From Luzula sylvatica (taxonomy: Eukaryota; Streptophyta; Magnoliopsida; Poales; Juncaceae), in contig OX326960.1 in NCBI GenBank assembly GCA_946800325.1, positions 11,940,893-12,004,892 on the forward strand: 64,000 bases of DNA. Direction: 5' to 3'. Shown in pieces: positions 21,651 to 35,000 of this stretch. The notes below the pieces were generated by a model that saw nothing but the letters and a program-made list of their open reading frames with translations, searched no databases and had not been told where the DNA came from. The translations under genes were made by a program, and so were the position numbers. Within the stretch, counting starts at the first letter, position 1. Each line of letters opens with the position of its first letter.

Positions 21651-22397
21651 TAGGGATGTCAATGGGTCGGGTTCGGGTCGGGTTCGGATCGGGTATAGAC
21701 TCATCCATATCCTTACTCATCTTAATCGGGTAATACTCGTACCGACCCATCAACTAAACGGGTAATTTTACCCGCCCCATTTAGTACCCGCGGATTTTCG
21801 GATGTACCCACGGGAAATTTAACCCACACCTAAACATAGACAAAAACATTAAAATATACTAACGAAAAATATATTTTTTTCAAATTAAAATAACATCATA
21901 GATTCATATAACATAATAATATCACAAAATAAACAACAAAATATTTTTAAGCATAAATTATGGATCGTGAAATAACATAAATTATATAATAAAACTAAAT
22001 TTGGTAGAAGCGTGAAATAGGAGTAAAAACAAAAATAAATAAACATAAATCTAGTAAATTATTTATTTTAGTCTTATTTACTAAACAAATAAAAAAATAA
22101 GTTGTATAATATTAATAAATAATCAGTAGAGAACATAGACTAAAATCAATAAAAAATCAACAAAAATTAATAAAAATATATGAAAAAATTAATATAACTA
22201 GGGTTATTAAGAATCGAGTTCGGGTCGGATATACCCACGGGTCGGGTATGACCTCATCCATACCCTACCCGTATCCGAGCGGGTATTTTTTAATCGGGTA
22301 ATACCCGACCCGCGGATAGGCTTAATCGGGTATTACCCGATCCGTACGGATTGGGTACCCGTTGGGCACGGTATTATCCAACCCATTGACATCCCTA
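21651..22397. mobile_element. hAT-like non-autonomous element (MITE), 747 bp
   Basis: Terminal inverted repeats TAGGGATGTCAATGGGT and ACCCATTGACATCCCTA bound the element. CGGGTA/TACCCG-rich subterminal repeats lie at each end and an AT-rich centre between them. This layout is typical of plant hAT MITEs. I could not identify a clear 8-bp target duplication, and there is no transposase. Confidence 0.75.
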
Positions 22398-23070
22398 ATA
22401 TCTTTTAAATGTACAAAGAATTAAATATGTTCTTATTAATTGTGATTCGAATCATGCTTTGAGTTACAAATTTGTTATATGGTATTTTGTATGGATTAGT
22501 AAGGGGACTGGGGATGGTATGTGATTTTTGGTACGAGCCCAATATGAGGACCAAGACACTAATTAGTTTATGTTGTTTGCTGTGAACAATGTAAATCCGG
22601 ATAATTCAAATATTATCGGCTTCTAAAAGAACTATGTAATATATGAATACAAACCAATCAATTGATGAGTGAGTTCATATCTTGACTCACATTCGGGTTA
22701 ACCTATACAAGGTGAACGATGGAGACAATTAAAATGCACATTGTGGTTGTGTAAGCCGGAATTTAGATTTTGGGACTTGCAAGTTAGGTTTTTGAAATAG
22801 TTCATTTTATTACAACATTTTTGTATAAAATGCAACAGAGTTGATCATATTTCCTGATTTTTCAATGTCATCTTATACTTGCGGACCTGCGGTGCTTGCC
22901 AAAGTAATTATATAGTCCAATATTTGATGTTGATTCATCAAAATGAAAAAATAATCAAAAATATCTTCAACATGCATATTTTGTAAACCAATTTAAATCT
23001 TTTCTTATTTCTGTATAAAATATACTTACATTTTTAGTTAATACAAACAGAATAAAATAATATTAATACA
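22398..23070. other. AT-rich sequence upstream of a Helitron-like end
   Basis: No gene or repeat family is recognised. It may be the body of the Helitron-like element whose 3' end is at 23099. Confidence 0.35.
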
Positions 23071-23099
23071 TTCGCAGCGTAGCGCGGATATTTTCCTAG
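23071..23099 (+). mobile_element. Helitron-like 3' terminus (plus strand)
   Basis: A GC-rich imperfect hairpin (TTCGCAGCGTAGCGCGGA) is followed by an AT-rich spacer, CTAG, then T. The arrangement matches a Helitron 3' end, but the hairpin is weak and the 5' end was not found. Confidence 0.4.
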
Positions 23100-23170
23100 T
23101 TATTAATAAAGCTCGCTCAAGTTGATAATGTATCGACACATGTCTTTTATAGTAATGATATTTACTCGTA

Positions 23171-24003
23171 AAGAAAGTTCCAAAATTTATGTCAAAAACG
23201 AACAAAATATTTAATTTTCATGTTTTCTTAAAAAAATTCCAAAATTTAAGACTAACACATGTGAATTTCAATTTGTTTTAAAAAAAAATTAAAATAAATA
23301 CAAAAAGTGAAGTCTAACACCTAAAAAAAAACTCAATTAACATATTTTTCAAATAAATGCTTAAATTCATGTCTAAAATGAAAAAAATAATTTTTTTTCA
23401 TGTTTTCCTCAAAAAAACTCCAAAATTGAAGACTAACACATGCGATTTTCAATTTGTTTTGAAAAAAATTAAAAATAAATGCAAAAAGTGATGTCTTAAC
23501 ACTTTCAAAAAATAAATTATCATATTTTTTTAATAAATACGGAAATGTTGTTTGAAACGAACAAAATACTTAATTTTCATGTCTTCCTTAAAAAAACTCC
23601 AAAATTGAAAACTAACACATGCGAATTCAATTTGTTTTAAACAATATATAAAATAATTGCAAAAAGTGAAGTCTAAAACGAGCCAAATCCTTAATTTTCA
23701 TGATTTCATAAAAAAAACTCAAAATTGAAGACTAACACATGCGAATTTCAATTTGTTTTCAAATTTTTTTTAAAACAAAATGCAAAAAGGGAAGTCTAAC
23801 ACCTTCAAAAAACTCAATTATCATATTTTTATAATAGATGCAAAAATTAATGTTTAAAACGTATAAAATACAAAATTTTCAATTTTTCTTAAAAAAGAAC
23901 TCCAAAATTGAAGACTAACACATGCAAATTTCAATTTGTAAAATAATTTAAAATAGTTGCAAAAACTGAAGTCTAACACCTTCAAAAAATTCATTTACCA
24001 CAT
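23171..24003 (+). repeat. SatA ~180-bp satellite, left segment
   Basis: About 4-5 monomers carry the diagnostic blocks AAGACTAACACATGCGAATT and GAAGTCTAACACC. Monomers here are more diverged and have small deletions, as expected at an array edge. The segment is cut by a solo LTR at 24004. Confidence 0.85.
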
Positions 24004-26068
24004 TGATAACACGTAAAATAGGTCGTTAAAATATAGAAATTCAATCTCACGAGTTAATCAAAATAATTTGTAACAAATACTAATCATAGTGATAAGTATA
24101 GGTTCGATCCAAGGAAATTTTGCGTATAATCGAATTTTCAATTCAAGAATTATTTTTACTTGTCCCAAAATTATGAAATTTTATGACAATCAAGATCTGG
24201 ACTGCACAAAGTATGGCTAAAAATTTCAGCTTCAGATTCACAAGATTAAGATCTATACGAATTATAGAACACAAGGGTAATTAAGGCACTAATCAAATTC
24301 CAGAAAAATATAGATCCCAAAACAAGATCTCAAATTTGGTACAAATATTCACAATTTTATATTGAGAGAGAGGACAGAATAATTTCACAGTTGTGATATT
24401 TCCGTAAAAAGTAATGAGCAAATTACATATAGGTCCCTGGAAGATTACAGAATAGTCCATGCAGTTTTGAGACTGAGTAACAGATTTCAAAAATTCATAT
24501 CAAATAGGAAATTGCATGAAATTGATTGATTCAAAATGTATTGTTAACTAGAGATTCAGATCTAAACACTGAGTGCAAACAAGTAATATTACCAGATCTA
24601 AGAATCACTCAAACAGATGACACAAATCAGCTCCAGAATTTAGTAAAACTCAAGGCAAAAATAGAAAAAAGCGAGTAAAATTCCACAAACTATATATAAC
24701 AGTATATAACAAGTTCACTACTTAATTCCTAATCAAAACAATAAAAGGAGTGGAAAAAATACCGAAAAAGGAGAATCCGAGTCCAAGATCCCGTCTTGGC
24801 AATGTTCTCGAGCCTTCACGCCTTGAGAGGAGGTGAGAGGACGAGAAGAACAATCTTGTATCCGATGCGGAGAAGGTGGAGAGAGGAAAAGATCCTCGGA
24901 GCGGCCTCGAAAACCATGCGGAGACACGATCTTCTCGGCAAAAATGGCTCGACGACGAGCGAGAGGAGCTTGGGAGCTTCTTAACAATGGAGGGGGAAGA
25001 GACTAAGACCTTACCTTCCCCCTATAATGGAGGGTTGACCAATGAGGACCAAAGGTGCTTGAAAGAATAGGTTTTGGTTCTCTTTTATAGGAAATTGAGA
25101 TTGCTAACGAACAAGATTAGAGTTACAACTTGCATGTTCTGGTAGAGAAAGTTGCAACGAATCCAACGGTTCAAACCTCATCCAAATCGGTTAAGGGATG
25201 AGGGAGAAAACCCAAAATTACCCTTGAGGATATTCCTCCAAGATTCAGAATAATTCTTCTTAAAATCGTCCGAAATTCAGCATAAAATTCAGTTCGCCTC
25301 CATTTGTATGTAAATGGACAGAGATGGGCTTTTCTTTTTCTTCTATATTCCTTCTTATGGGCCCGTAATGGAGAGGTCCGGGAATATATGGATTGAAGAG
25401 GCGTTTTAGGGCTGTTGGAGCCAAAAGAGTTTGTTCAAACAACCCATGCTGATTTTCTGTGGCGTATATACTGTAACTCCGCGTGTAAAGAAAATAGAGA
25501 GAGGGATGTCAGTGCCTTGCAGCGTGGGTTACACACTCTAGAATTCACACGAGATCGCGCGGACAGTCCTCTGTTGACTGGTCAGCATTTGATCCGCTGC
25601 AGAGAGAGTTGGTGTGGTCCTCCGTGTGGCGAACAGCGGCCAGAGGGTAAAACGGGTCTGTTGGTTGGTCGCGGGTCTTCTTCCGTCACAGGGAATCTTC
25701 ATAGGCTATTTTAGATCACTGATTTGTTGGCCTTGGTGAGTTGAGTCAGTTTTGACCCATTTGCGTCCATTCGTATAACGAGTAACTCTCTTTGACCCGT
25801 TTGGAATAATAGCTCGATTTCTCTCTCATGCTTCCGTCAAATATCATCATATGATATATCAAATCGATCGGCGAGACGAGAAGGATCCATCTACAGTTCT
25901 GGTTTTGCTACATCCTGCACTTTTTACCTGAAATAACACAAAAACACATATTAAAGTATTTTATCTCAATAAATTTGAATTATGAATATTTGTTATACTT
26001 TAATCATGTTTATGTGTTTAAATTCTATATTTTATGTATATAAAAGGTGATGAAAAATCTCCTTATCA
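24004..26068. mobile_element. solo LTR of an unassigned LTR retrotransposon, 2,065 bp
   Basis: It begins TGATAACACG and ends CCTTATCA (TG...CA, with inverted TGATAA/TTATCA ends). A perfect 5-bp target duplication CACAT lies at 23999-24003 and 26069-26073. It splits a SatA monomer. No internal gag-pol, primer site or second LTR is present, so recombination between LTRs probably removed the interior. The length would suit a Ty3/gypsy LTR, but superfamily is inferred. Short frames inside have no recognised domain. Confidence 0.8.
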
Positions 26069-29000
26069 CACATTTTTCTAATTAATACAAAAATTGATGT
26101 CTAAAACGATCAAAATACTTAATTTTTAAGTTTTCCTCAAAAAAACTCAAAAATTGAAGACTAACACATGCGAATTTTAATTTGTTTTCCAAATTTTTTA
26201 AAATAAGTACAGGAAGTGAAGTCAAACACTTTAAAAAAACTCAATTATCATATTTTTCTAATAAATGCAAAAATTGATGTCTGAAACGAACAAATAATTA
26301 TTTATCCTGTTATGCTAAAAAAACTCATAAATTTAAGACAATAACTTGCAAATTTCAATTTGTTTTAATTTTTTTTAAATAAAGTCAAAAAGTGAAGTGA
26401 ACACCTTCAAAAATATCAATCATCATAATTTTGTAATAATTGCAAAAACGATGTCTAAAACGAACAAAATACTTAATTTTCACATCTACCTTAAAAAAAC
26501 TCTAAAATTGAAAACTAACAAATGCGAATTTAAATTTGTTTCCAAAAGAATTTAAAATAATTACAAAAAGTGAAGTCTAACACCTTCAAAAAACTCAATT
26601 ATCATATTTTTCTAATAAATGCAAAAAAATGATGTTTAAAACGAGCAAAATACTTAATTTTCATGTTTTCATAAAAGAAATTCCAAAATTGGTGACTAAC
26701 ACATGCGAATTTCAATTTGTTTTAAAAACAAATGCAAAAATTAATGTCTAAAACGAACCAAATATTTTATTTTCATGTTTTCATAAAAAAAGAACTCCAA
26801 AATTGAAGACTAACACATGCAAATTTCAATTTGTTTTCAAAAAATTTAAACAAATGCAAAAAGTGAAGTCTAACACCTTCGAAAAACTCAATTATCATAT
26901 TTTTCTAATAAATGCAAAAAATGATATCTAAAACCAACAAAATACTTAATTATCATGTTTTCCTAAAAACAACTCAAAAATTGAAGACTAACACATGCGA
27001 ATTTCAAATTGTTTTGAATGACAATTGAAAATAAATGATAAAAGTGAAGTCTAAAACCTTCAAAAAAATCAATTATCATATTTTTTTAATAAATCCAAAA
27101 ATGATGTCTATAACGAACAAAATACTTAATTTTAATGTCTTCCTTAAAAAACTACAAAAATGAAGACTAACGCATGCGAATTTAAATTTGTTTTTAATTT
27201 TTTTAAAAATAAATGCAAAAAGTGAAGTCTAACTCCTTCAAAAAACTCAATTAACATATTTTTCTAATAAATGCAAAAATTGATGTCTAAAACGAACAAA
27301 ATACTTAATTTTCATGTTTTTTTTTAAAAAACACCAAAATTGAAGACTAACACATGCGAATTTCAATTTGTTTTCAAAAAAATTTAAAATAAATGCAAAA
27401 AGTGAAGTCCACCTTCAAAAAACTCAATTATCATATTTTTCTAATAAATGCAAAAATTGATGTCCAAAACGAACAAAACACAAAATTTTCATGTTTTCCT
27501 AAAAAAAACTCCAAAATTGAAGGCAAACACATGCGAATTTCAATTTGTAAAAGAATTGCAAAAAGTGAAGTCACCTTCAAAAAACTCATTTAGCATATTT
27601 TTCTAATTAATACACAAATTGATGTCTAACGATCAAAATACTTAATTTTCAAGTTTTCCTAAAAAAAAAATTCAAAATTAAAGACTAACACATGCAAATT
27701 TTAATTTGTTTTCAAGAAAATTTAAAATAAATGCACAAAGTGAAGGCTAACACTTTCAAAAGACTCAATTATCATATTTTTCTAATAAATGCAAAAATTG
27801 ATGTCTGAAATGAACAAAATACTTATTTATCATGTTTTGCTCAAAAAACTCAAAAATTTAAGACTAACGCATGCAAATTTCGATTTGTTTTAAATTTTAT
27901 TTTGAAAATAAATGTAAAAAGTGAAGTCTAACACCTTCAAAAAAATCAATTATAATAATTTTTTTTAATAATTGCAAAAAGGATGTGTAAAGCGATCAAA
28001 ATACTTAATTTTCACATCTACCTTAAAAAAAACTCCAAAATCGAAAACTGACATATGAGAATTTAAATTTGTTTCTAAATTTTTTTTAAATAATTGCGAA
28101 AAGTGAAGCCTAACACGAACAAAATATTTAAATTTCATGTTTTCTTAAAAAACAAATTCCAAAATTGAAGACTAACACATGCGAATTTCAATTTGTTTTC
28201 AAAAAAATTAAAAATAAATGCAAAAAGTGAAGTCTAACACCTTCAAAAAACTCAATTATCATATTTTTTTAATAAATACAAAAAAGATGTCTAAAATGAA
28301 CAAAATACTTAATTTGCATGTCTTCCTGAAAAAAACTCCAAAATTGAAGATTAACACATGCGAATTTCAATTTGTTTTAAAGAATCTTTAAAATAATTAC
28401 AAAAAGTGAAGTCACCTTCAAAAAACTCAATTATCATATTTTTCATATAAATGCAAAATTGATGTCTAAAACGAAACAAATAGTTAATTTTCATGTTTTC
28501 ATAAAAAAGAACTCCAAAATGAAAGACAAACACATGCGAATTTCAATTTGTTTTCCAAATTTTTTAAAACAAATGCAAAAAGTGAAGCCTAACACCTTTG
28601 AAAAACTCAATTATCATATTTTTCTAATAAATGCAAAAAATTATATATAAAACCAACAAAATACTTAATTTTCATGTTTTCCAAAAAAAAAACTCAAAAA
28701 TTGAAGACTAACACATGTGAATTTCAAATTGTTTTGTAAAACATTTGAAAATAAATGAAAAAAGTGAAGTCTAACACCTTAAAAAAAAAATCAATTATCA
28801 TATTTTCTAATAAATAAAAAAAATATGTCTAAAACGAAAAAATACTTAATTTTCACGTCTTCCTTAAAAAAGCTACAAAATTGAAGACTAACACATGCAA
28901 ATTTCAATTTGTTTTTTAAAAAAATTTAAAATAATTGCAAAAAGTGAAGTCTAACACCTTCAAAAAACTCAATTATCGTATTTTTCTAATAAATGCAAAA

Positions 29001-32000
29001 ATTGAGGTCTAAAACGAACCAAATACTTAATATTCATGTTTTCCTAAAAAAAAACTCCAAAATTGAAAACTAACACATGCGAATTTCAATTTGTTTAGAA
29101 AAAAATTAAAATAAATGCAAAAAGTGAAGTCTAAGCCCTAAAAAAAACTCAATTATCATATTTTTCTAATAAATGCAAACTTGATGTGTAAAACGAACAA
29201 AGTACTTATTTATCATGTTTTGCTCAATAAACTTCAAAATTGAAGACTAACACATGCAATTTCAATTTGTTTAAAAAAAAATTGAAAATAAAAGCAAATA
29301 ATGAAGTCTAATTTCTTCAAAAAAAAATAAATTATCATATTTTTATTAATAAATGCAAAAATGATGTCTAAAACGAACAAAATACTTAATTTTCATGTCT
29401 TCCTTAAAAAAACTCCACAATTGAAGACTAACACATGCGAATTTCAATTTGTTTTTCAATTTTTTTAAAATAAATGCAAAAAGTGAAGTCTAACACCTTC
29501 AAAAAACTCAATTATCATATTTTTCTAATAAATACAAAAATTATTTCTAAAATAAACAAAATACTAAATTTTCATGTTTTCCTAAAAAAAACTCCAAAAT
29601 TGAAGACTAACACATGAGAATTTGAATATGTTTTCAAATTTTTTTTTAAATAATTGAAAAAAGTGGAGTCAAACACCTTCAAAAATCTCAATTATCATAT
29701 TTTTTAATTAATACAAAAATTGATGTCTAAGACGATCAAAATACTTTATTTTCATGTTTTCGTAAAAAAAACTCCAAAATTGAAGACTAACACATGCGAA
29801 TTTTTATTTATTTTCAATTTTTTTCAAAACAAATGCATAAAGTGGAGTCTAACACTTTCAAAAAACTCAATTATCATATTTTTCCAATAATTTCAAAAAA
29901 TGATGTCTAAAATGAACAAAATACTTATTTATCATGTTTTGCTCGAAAAACTCCAAAATTGAAGACTAACACATGCAAACTTTAATTTGTTTTAATGTTT
30001 TTTTTTGAAAAGAAATGTAAAAAGTTAAGTCTAACACCTTCAAAAAAATCAATTATCATAATTTTTTTAATAAAAACAAAAATGATGTCTAAAACGAACA
30101 AAATACTTAATTTCATGTGTACCGTACAAAAACTCAAAAATTGAAGACTAACACATGCGAATTTAAATTTGTTTTTTAAAACATTTAAAATAATTGCAAA
30201 AAGTGAAGTCTTACACCTTTAAAAACTCAATTGTCATATGTTTCAAATAAATGGAAAAATTGATGCCTAAAACGAATAAAATACTTAATTTTCATGTTTT
30301 CTTAATTTTTTTTCCAAAATTGAAGACTAACACATGAGGATTTCTATTTGTTTTACAAAAAATTAAAAGAAATGCAAAAAGTGAAGTCTAACACATTCGA
30401 AAAAACTCAATTAACATATTTTTCTAGCAAATGCTTAAATTGATGTATAAAACGAACAAAATACTTAATTTTCCTGTTTTCATAAAAAAACTCCAAAATT
30501 GAAGACTAACACATGCAAATTTAATTTTGTTTTGAAATTTTTTTTGAAAAAAAATGCAAAAGTGAACTCTAACACCTTGAAAAAAATCATTTATCATATT
30601 TTTTTTAATAAATATAAAAATGATGTCTTAAAAGAACAAAATACCTCATATTGATGTCTTCCTTAAAAAATGAAGACTAACACATGCGAATATAAATTTG
30701 TTTTTAAAAACAATTTAAAATAATTGCAAAAAGTGAAGTCAAACACCTTAAAAAACTCAATTATCATATTTTTCTAATAAATGAAAAAATTGATGTCTAA
30801 AATGAACCAAATACTTAGTTTTCATGTTTTCCTAAAAAAAAAACTCCAAAATTGAAGACTAACACAAGCGAATTTCAATTTGTTTTCAAAACAATTTAAA
30901 ATAAATGCAAAAACTAAAGTCTAACACCTTCAAAAAACTTAATTATCATATTTTTCTAATAAATGCGAAAATTGATGTCTAAAACGAACAAGATACTTAT
31001 TTATCATGTTTTGCTAAAAATAACTCCAAAATTGAAGACTAACACATGCAAATTTCAATTTGTTTTAATGTTTTTTTGAAAAGAAATGCAAAAACTGAAG
31101 TCTAACACCTTCAAAAAAATCAATTATCATATTTTTTTTAATAAATACAAAAATGATGTCTAAAACGAACAAAATACTTAATTTTTATGTCTTCCTTAAA
31201 GAAACTCCAAAATTGAAGACTAACACATGCAAATTTCCATTTGTTTTTAAATTTTTTTAAAATAATTGCAAAAAGTGAAGTCTAAGACCTTAAAAAAACT
31301 CAATGATCATATTTTTCTAATAAATGCAAAAATTGATGTCTAAAACGAACCAAATACTTAATTTTCATGTTTTCCTAAAAACAAACTCCAAAATTGAAGA
31401 CTAACACATGCGAATTTAAATTTGTTTTTAAAAAAATTTAAAATAATTGCAAAAGGTGAAGTCTTACACCTTCCAAAAACGCAATTGTCATATTTTTGAA
31501 ATAAATGAAAAAATTGATGTCTAATACGAATAAAATACTTAATTTTCATGTTTTCTTAAAAAAAATTTCCAAAATTGAAGATTAACACATGCGAATTTCT
31601 ATTTGTTTTAAAAAAAATTAAAATAAATGCAAAAAGTGAAGTTTAACACCTTCGAAAAAACTCAATGAACATATTTTTCTAATAACTGCTTAAATTGATG
31701 TATAAAACGAACACAATACTAAATTTTCCTGTTTTCCTAAAAAAAACTCCAAAATTGAAGACTAACACATGCAAATTCAAATTTGTTTTGAAATTTTTTG
31801 AAAATAATTGCAAAAAGTGAAGTCTAACACCTTCAAAAAAATTAATTACCATATTTTTTTTAATAAATACAAAGATGATGTCTAAAACGAACAAAATACT
31901 TAATTGTCGTGTCTTCCTTAAAAAAACTCCGAAATTGAGGACTAACACATGCAAATTTCAATAATTTTTTTTTAAAATAATTGCAAAAAGTGAAGTCTAA

Positions 32001-35000
32001 CACCTTAAATAAACTCAATTATCCTATTTTTCTAATAAATGCAAAAATTGATGTCTAAAACGAACAAGATTCTTATTTATCATGTTTTGCTCAAAAAACT
32101 CCGAAATTGAAGACTAACACATTCAAATTTCAATTTGTTTTTAATTTTTTTTTTAAATAAATGCAAAAAATGAAGTCTAACACCTTCAAAAAACTCAATT
32201 ATCATATTTTTCAAAAAAAATACAAAAAAGATGCCTAAAATGTACAAAATACTAATTTTTCATGTTTTCCTTAAAAAAACTCCAAAATTGAAGACTAACA
32301 CATGCGGATTTAAATTTGTTTTTTAAAAAATTTAAATTAATTGCAAAATGTGAAGTCTGACACCTTCAAAAAACGCAATTATCATATTAGTCTAACAAAT
32401 GCAAACATGGATGTCTAAAACGAACAAAATACTTAATTTTCATGTTTTCTTAAAAAAAATTCCAAAACTAAAAACACATGCAAATTTCAATTTGTTATTA
32501 ATTTTTTTTTAAAATAAATGCAAAAAGTGAAGTCTAACACATTCAAAAAACTCAATTATCATATTTTTTAAAAAAATACAAAAAAGATGCCTAAAATGAA
32601 CAAAATACTTAATTTGCATGTCTTCCTTAAAAAAACTCCAAAATTGAAGACTAACACATGCGAATTTCAATTTGTTTTAAAAAATATCTAAAATAATTGC
32701 ATAAAGTGAAGTCTAACACCTTCAAAAAACTCAATTATCATATTTTTCTAATAAATGCAAAATTGATGTCTAAATCGAACCAATAGTTAATTTTCATGTA
32801 TTCATAAAAATGAACTACAAAATTGAAGACTAACACATGCCAATTTCAATTTGTTTTCCAAAAAATTTAAAAGAAATGCAAAAAGTGAAGTCTAACATCT
32901 TCGAAAAACTCAATTATCATATTTTTCTAATAAATGCAAAAAATGATATCTAAAACAAACAAAATACTTAATTTTCATGTTTTCCTAAAAAAAACTCAAA
33001 AATTGAAGACTAACACATTCGAATTTCAAATTGTTTTGAAGAACATTTGAAAATAAATGAAAACAGTGTAGTCTAACACCTTAAAAAAAAAAATCAATTA
33101 TCATTTTTTTTAATAAATACAAAAATGATGCCTAAAACGAACAAAATACTTAATTTTAAAGTCTTCCTTAAAAAAACTACAAAACCTAAGACTAACACAT
33201 GCGAATTTCATTTTTTTTTTTGAATTTTTTTTGAAAATAAATGCAAAAATTGAAGTCTAACACATTCAAAAAAATTAATTATCATATTTTTTTAATAAAT
33301 ACAAAAATGATGTCTAAAACGAACAAAATACGTAATTTTCATGTCTTCCTAAAAAAAACTCCGAAATTGAAGACTAACACATGCAAATTTCAATTGGTTT
33401 TAATTTTTTTTTTAAATAATTGCAAAAAGTGAGGTCTAACACCTTAAAAAAACTCAATTATCATATTTTTCTAATAAATGGAAAAATTGATGTCTAAAAT
33501 GAAGCAAATACTTATGTTTCAAAAAAACTCCAAAATTGAAGACTAACACATGCGAATTTCAATTTGTTTTCAAAACAATTTAAAATAAATGCAAAAACTA
33601 AAGTCTAGCACCTTCAAAAAACTCAATTATCATATTTTTCTAACAAATGTAAAAATTGATGTCCAAAACGAACAAGATACTTATTTATCATGTTTTGCTC
33701 AGAAACTCCCAAATTGAAGACTAACACATGCAAATTTCAATTTGTTTAAATTTTTTTTTTAATATAAATGCAAAAAGTGAAGTCCAAATTTTTTTTAATA
33801 ATTGCAAAAATTATGTCTAAAACGAACAAAATACTTAATTTTCACATCTACATTAAAAAAATTTGTTTTTTAAAAAATTTAAATTAATTACAAAATGTGA
33901 AGTCTAACACCTTCAAAAAACTCAATTATCATATTAGTCTAATAAATGCAAACATGGATGTCTAAAACGAACAAAATACTTAATTTTCATGTTTTCTTAC
34001 AAAAAATTCCAAGACTAAAAACTAACACATGCAAATTTCAATTTGTTTTTAATTTTTTTTTAAAATAAATGCAAAAAGTGAAGTCTAACACATTCAAAAA
34101 ACTGAATTATCATATTTTTTAAAAAAATACAAAAAAGATGCCTAAAATGAACAAAATACTTAATTTTCATGTCTTCCTTAAAAAAAACCTCCAAAATTGA
34201 AGACTAACACATGCGAATTTCAATTTCTTTTTCAATTTTTTTTTAAATAATTGCAAAAAGTGAAGTCTAACACCTTTAAAAAACTCAATTATCATATTTT
34301 TGTAATAAATGGAAAAATTGATGTAAAAAATGAACAAAATACTTATTTTTCATGTTTGCCTAAAAAAAAACTCCAAAATTGAAGACTAACACATGTGAAA
34401 TTCAATTTGTTTTCAAAACAATTTAAAATAAATGCAAAAACTAAAGTCCAACACCTTCAAAAAACTCAATTATCATATTTTTCTAATAAATGCAAAAATT
34501 GATGTCCAAAACGAACAAGATACTTATTTATCATGTTTTGCTCAAAAAACACCCAAATTGAAGACTAACACTTGCAAATTTAAATTTGTTTTAATTTTTT
34601 TTTAATATAAATGCAAAAAGTGAAGTCTAACACAATCAAAAAAATCAATCATCATAATTTTTTTAATAATTGCAAAAATTATGTCTAAAACGAACAAAAT
34701 ACTTAATTTTCACATCTACCTTCAAAAAACTCCAAAATTGAAAACTAACACATGGGAATTTAAATTTGTTTTTTAAAATTTTTAAATTAATTTCAAAATG
34801 TGAAGTCTACCTTCAAAAAACTCAATTATCATATTAGTGTAATAAATGCAAACATGGATGTCTAAAACGAACAAAATACTTAATTTTCTTGTTTTCTTAA
34901 AAAAATTTCCAAAACTAAAAACTAACACATGCGAATATCAATTTGTTTGCAAAAAAAATTTAAAACAAATGCAAAAAGTTAAGTCTAACACCTTCAATAA

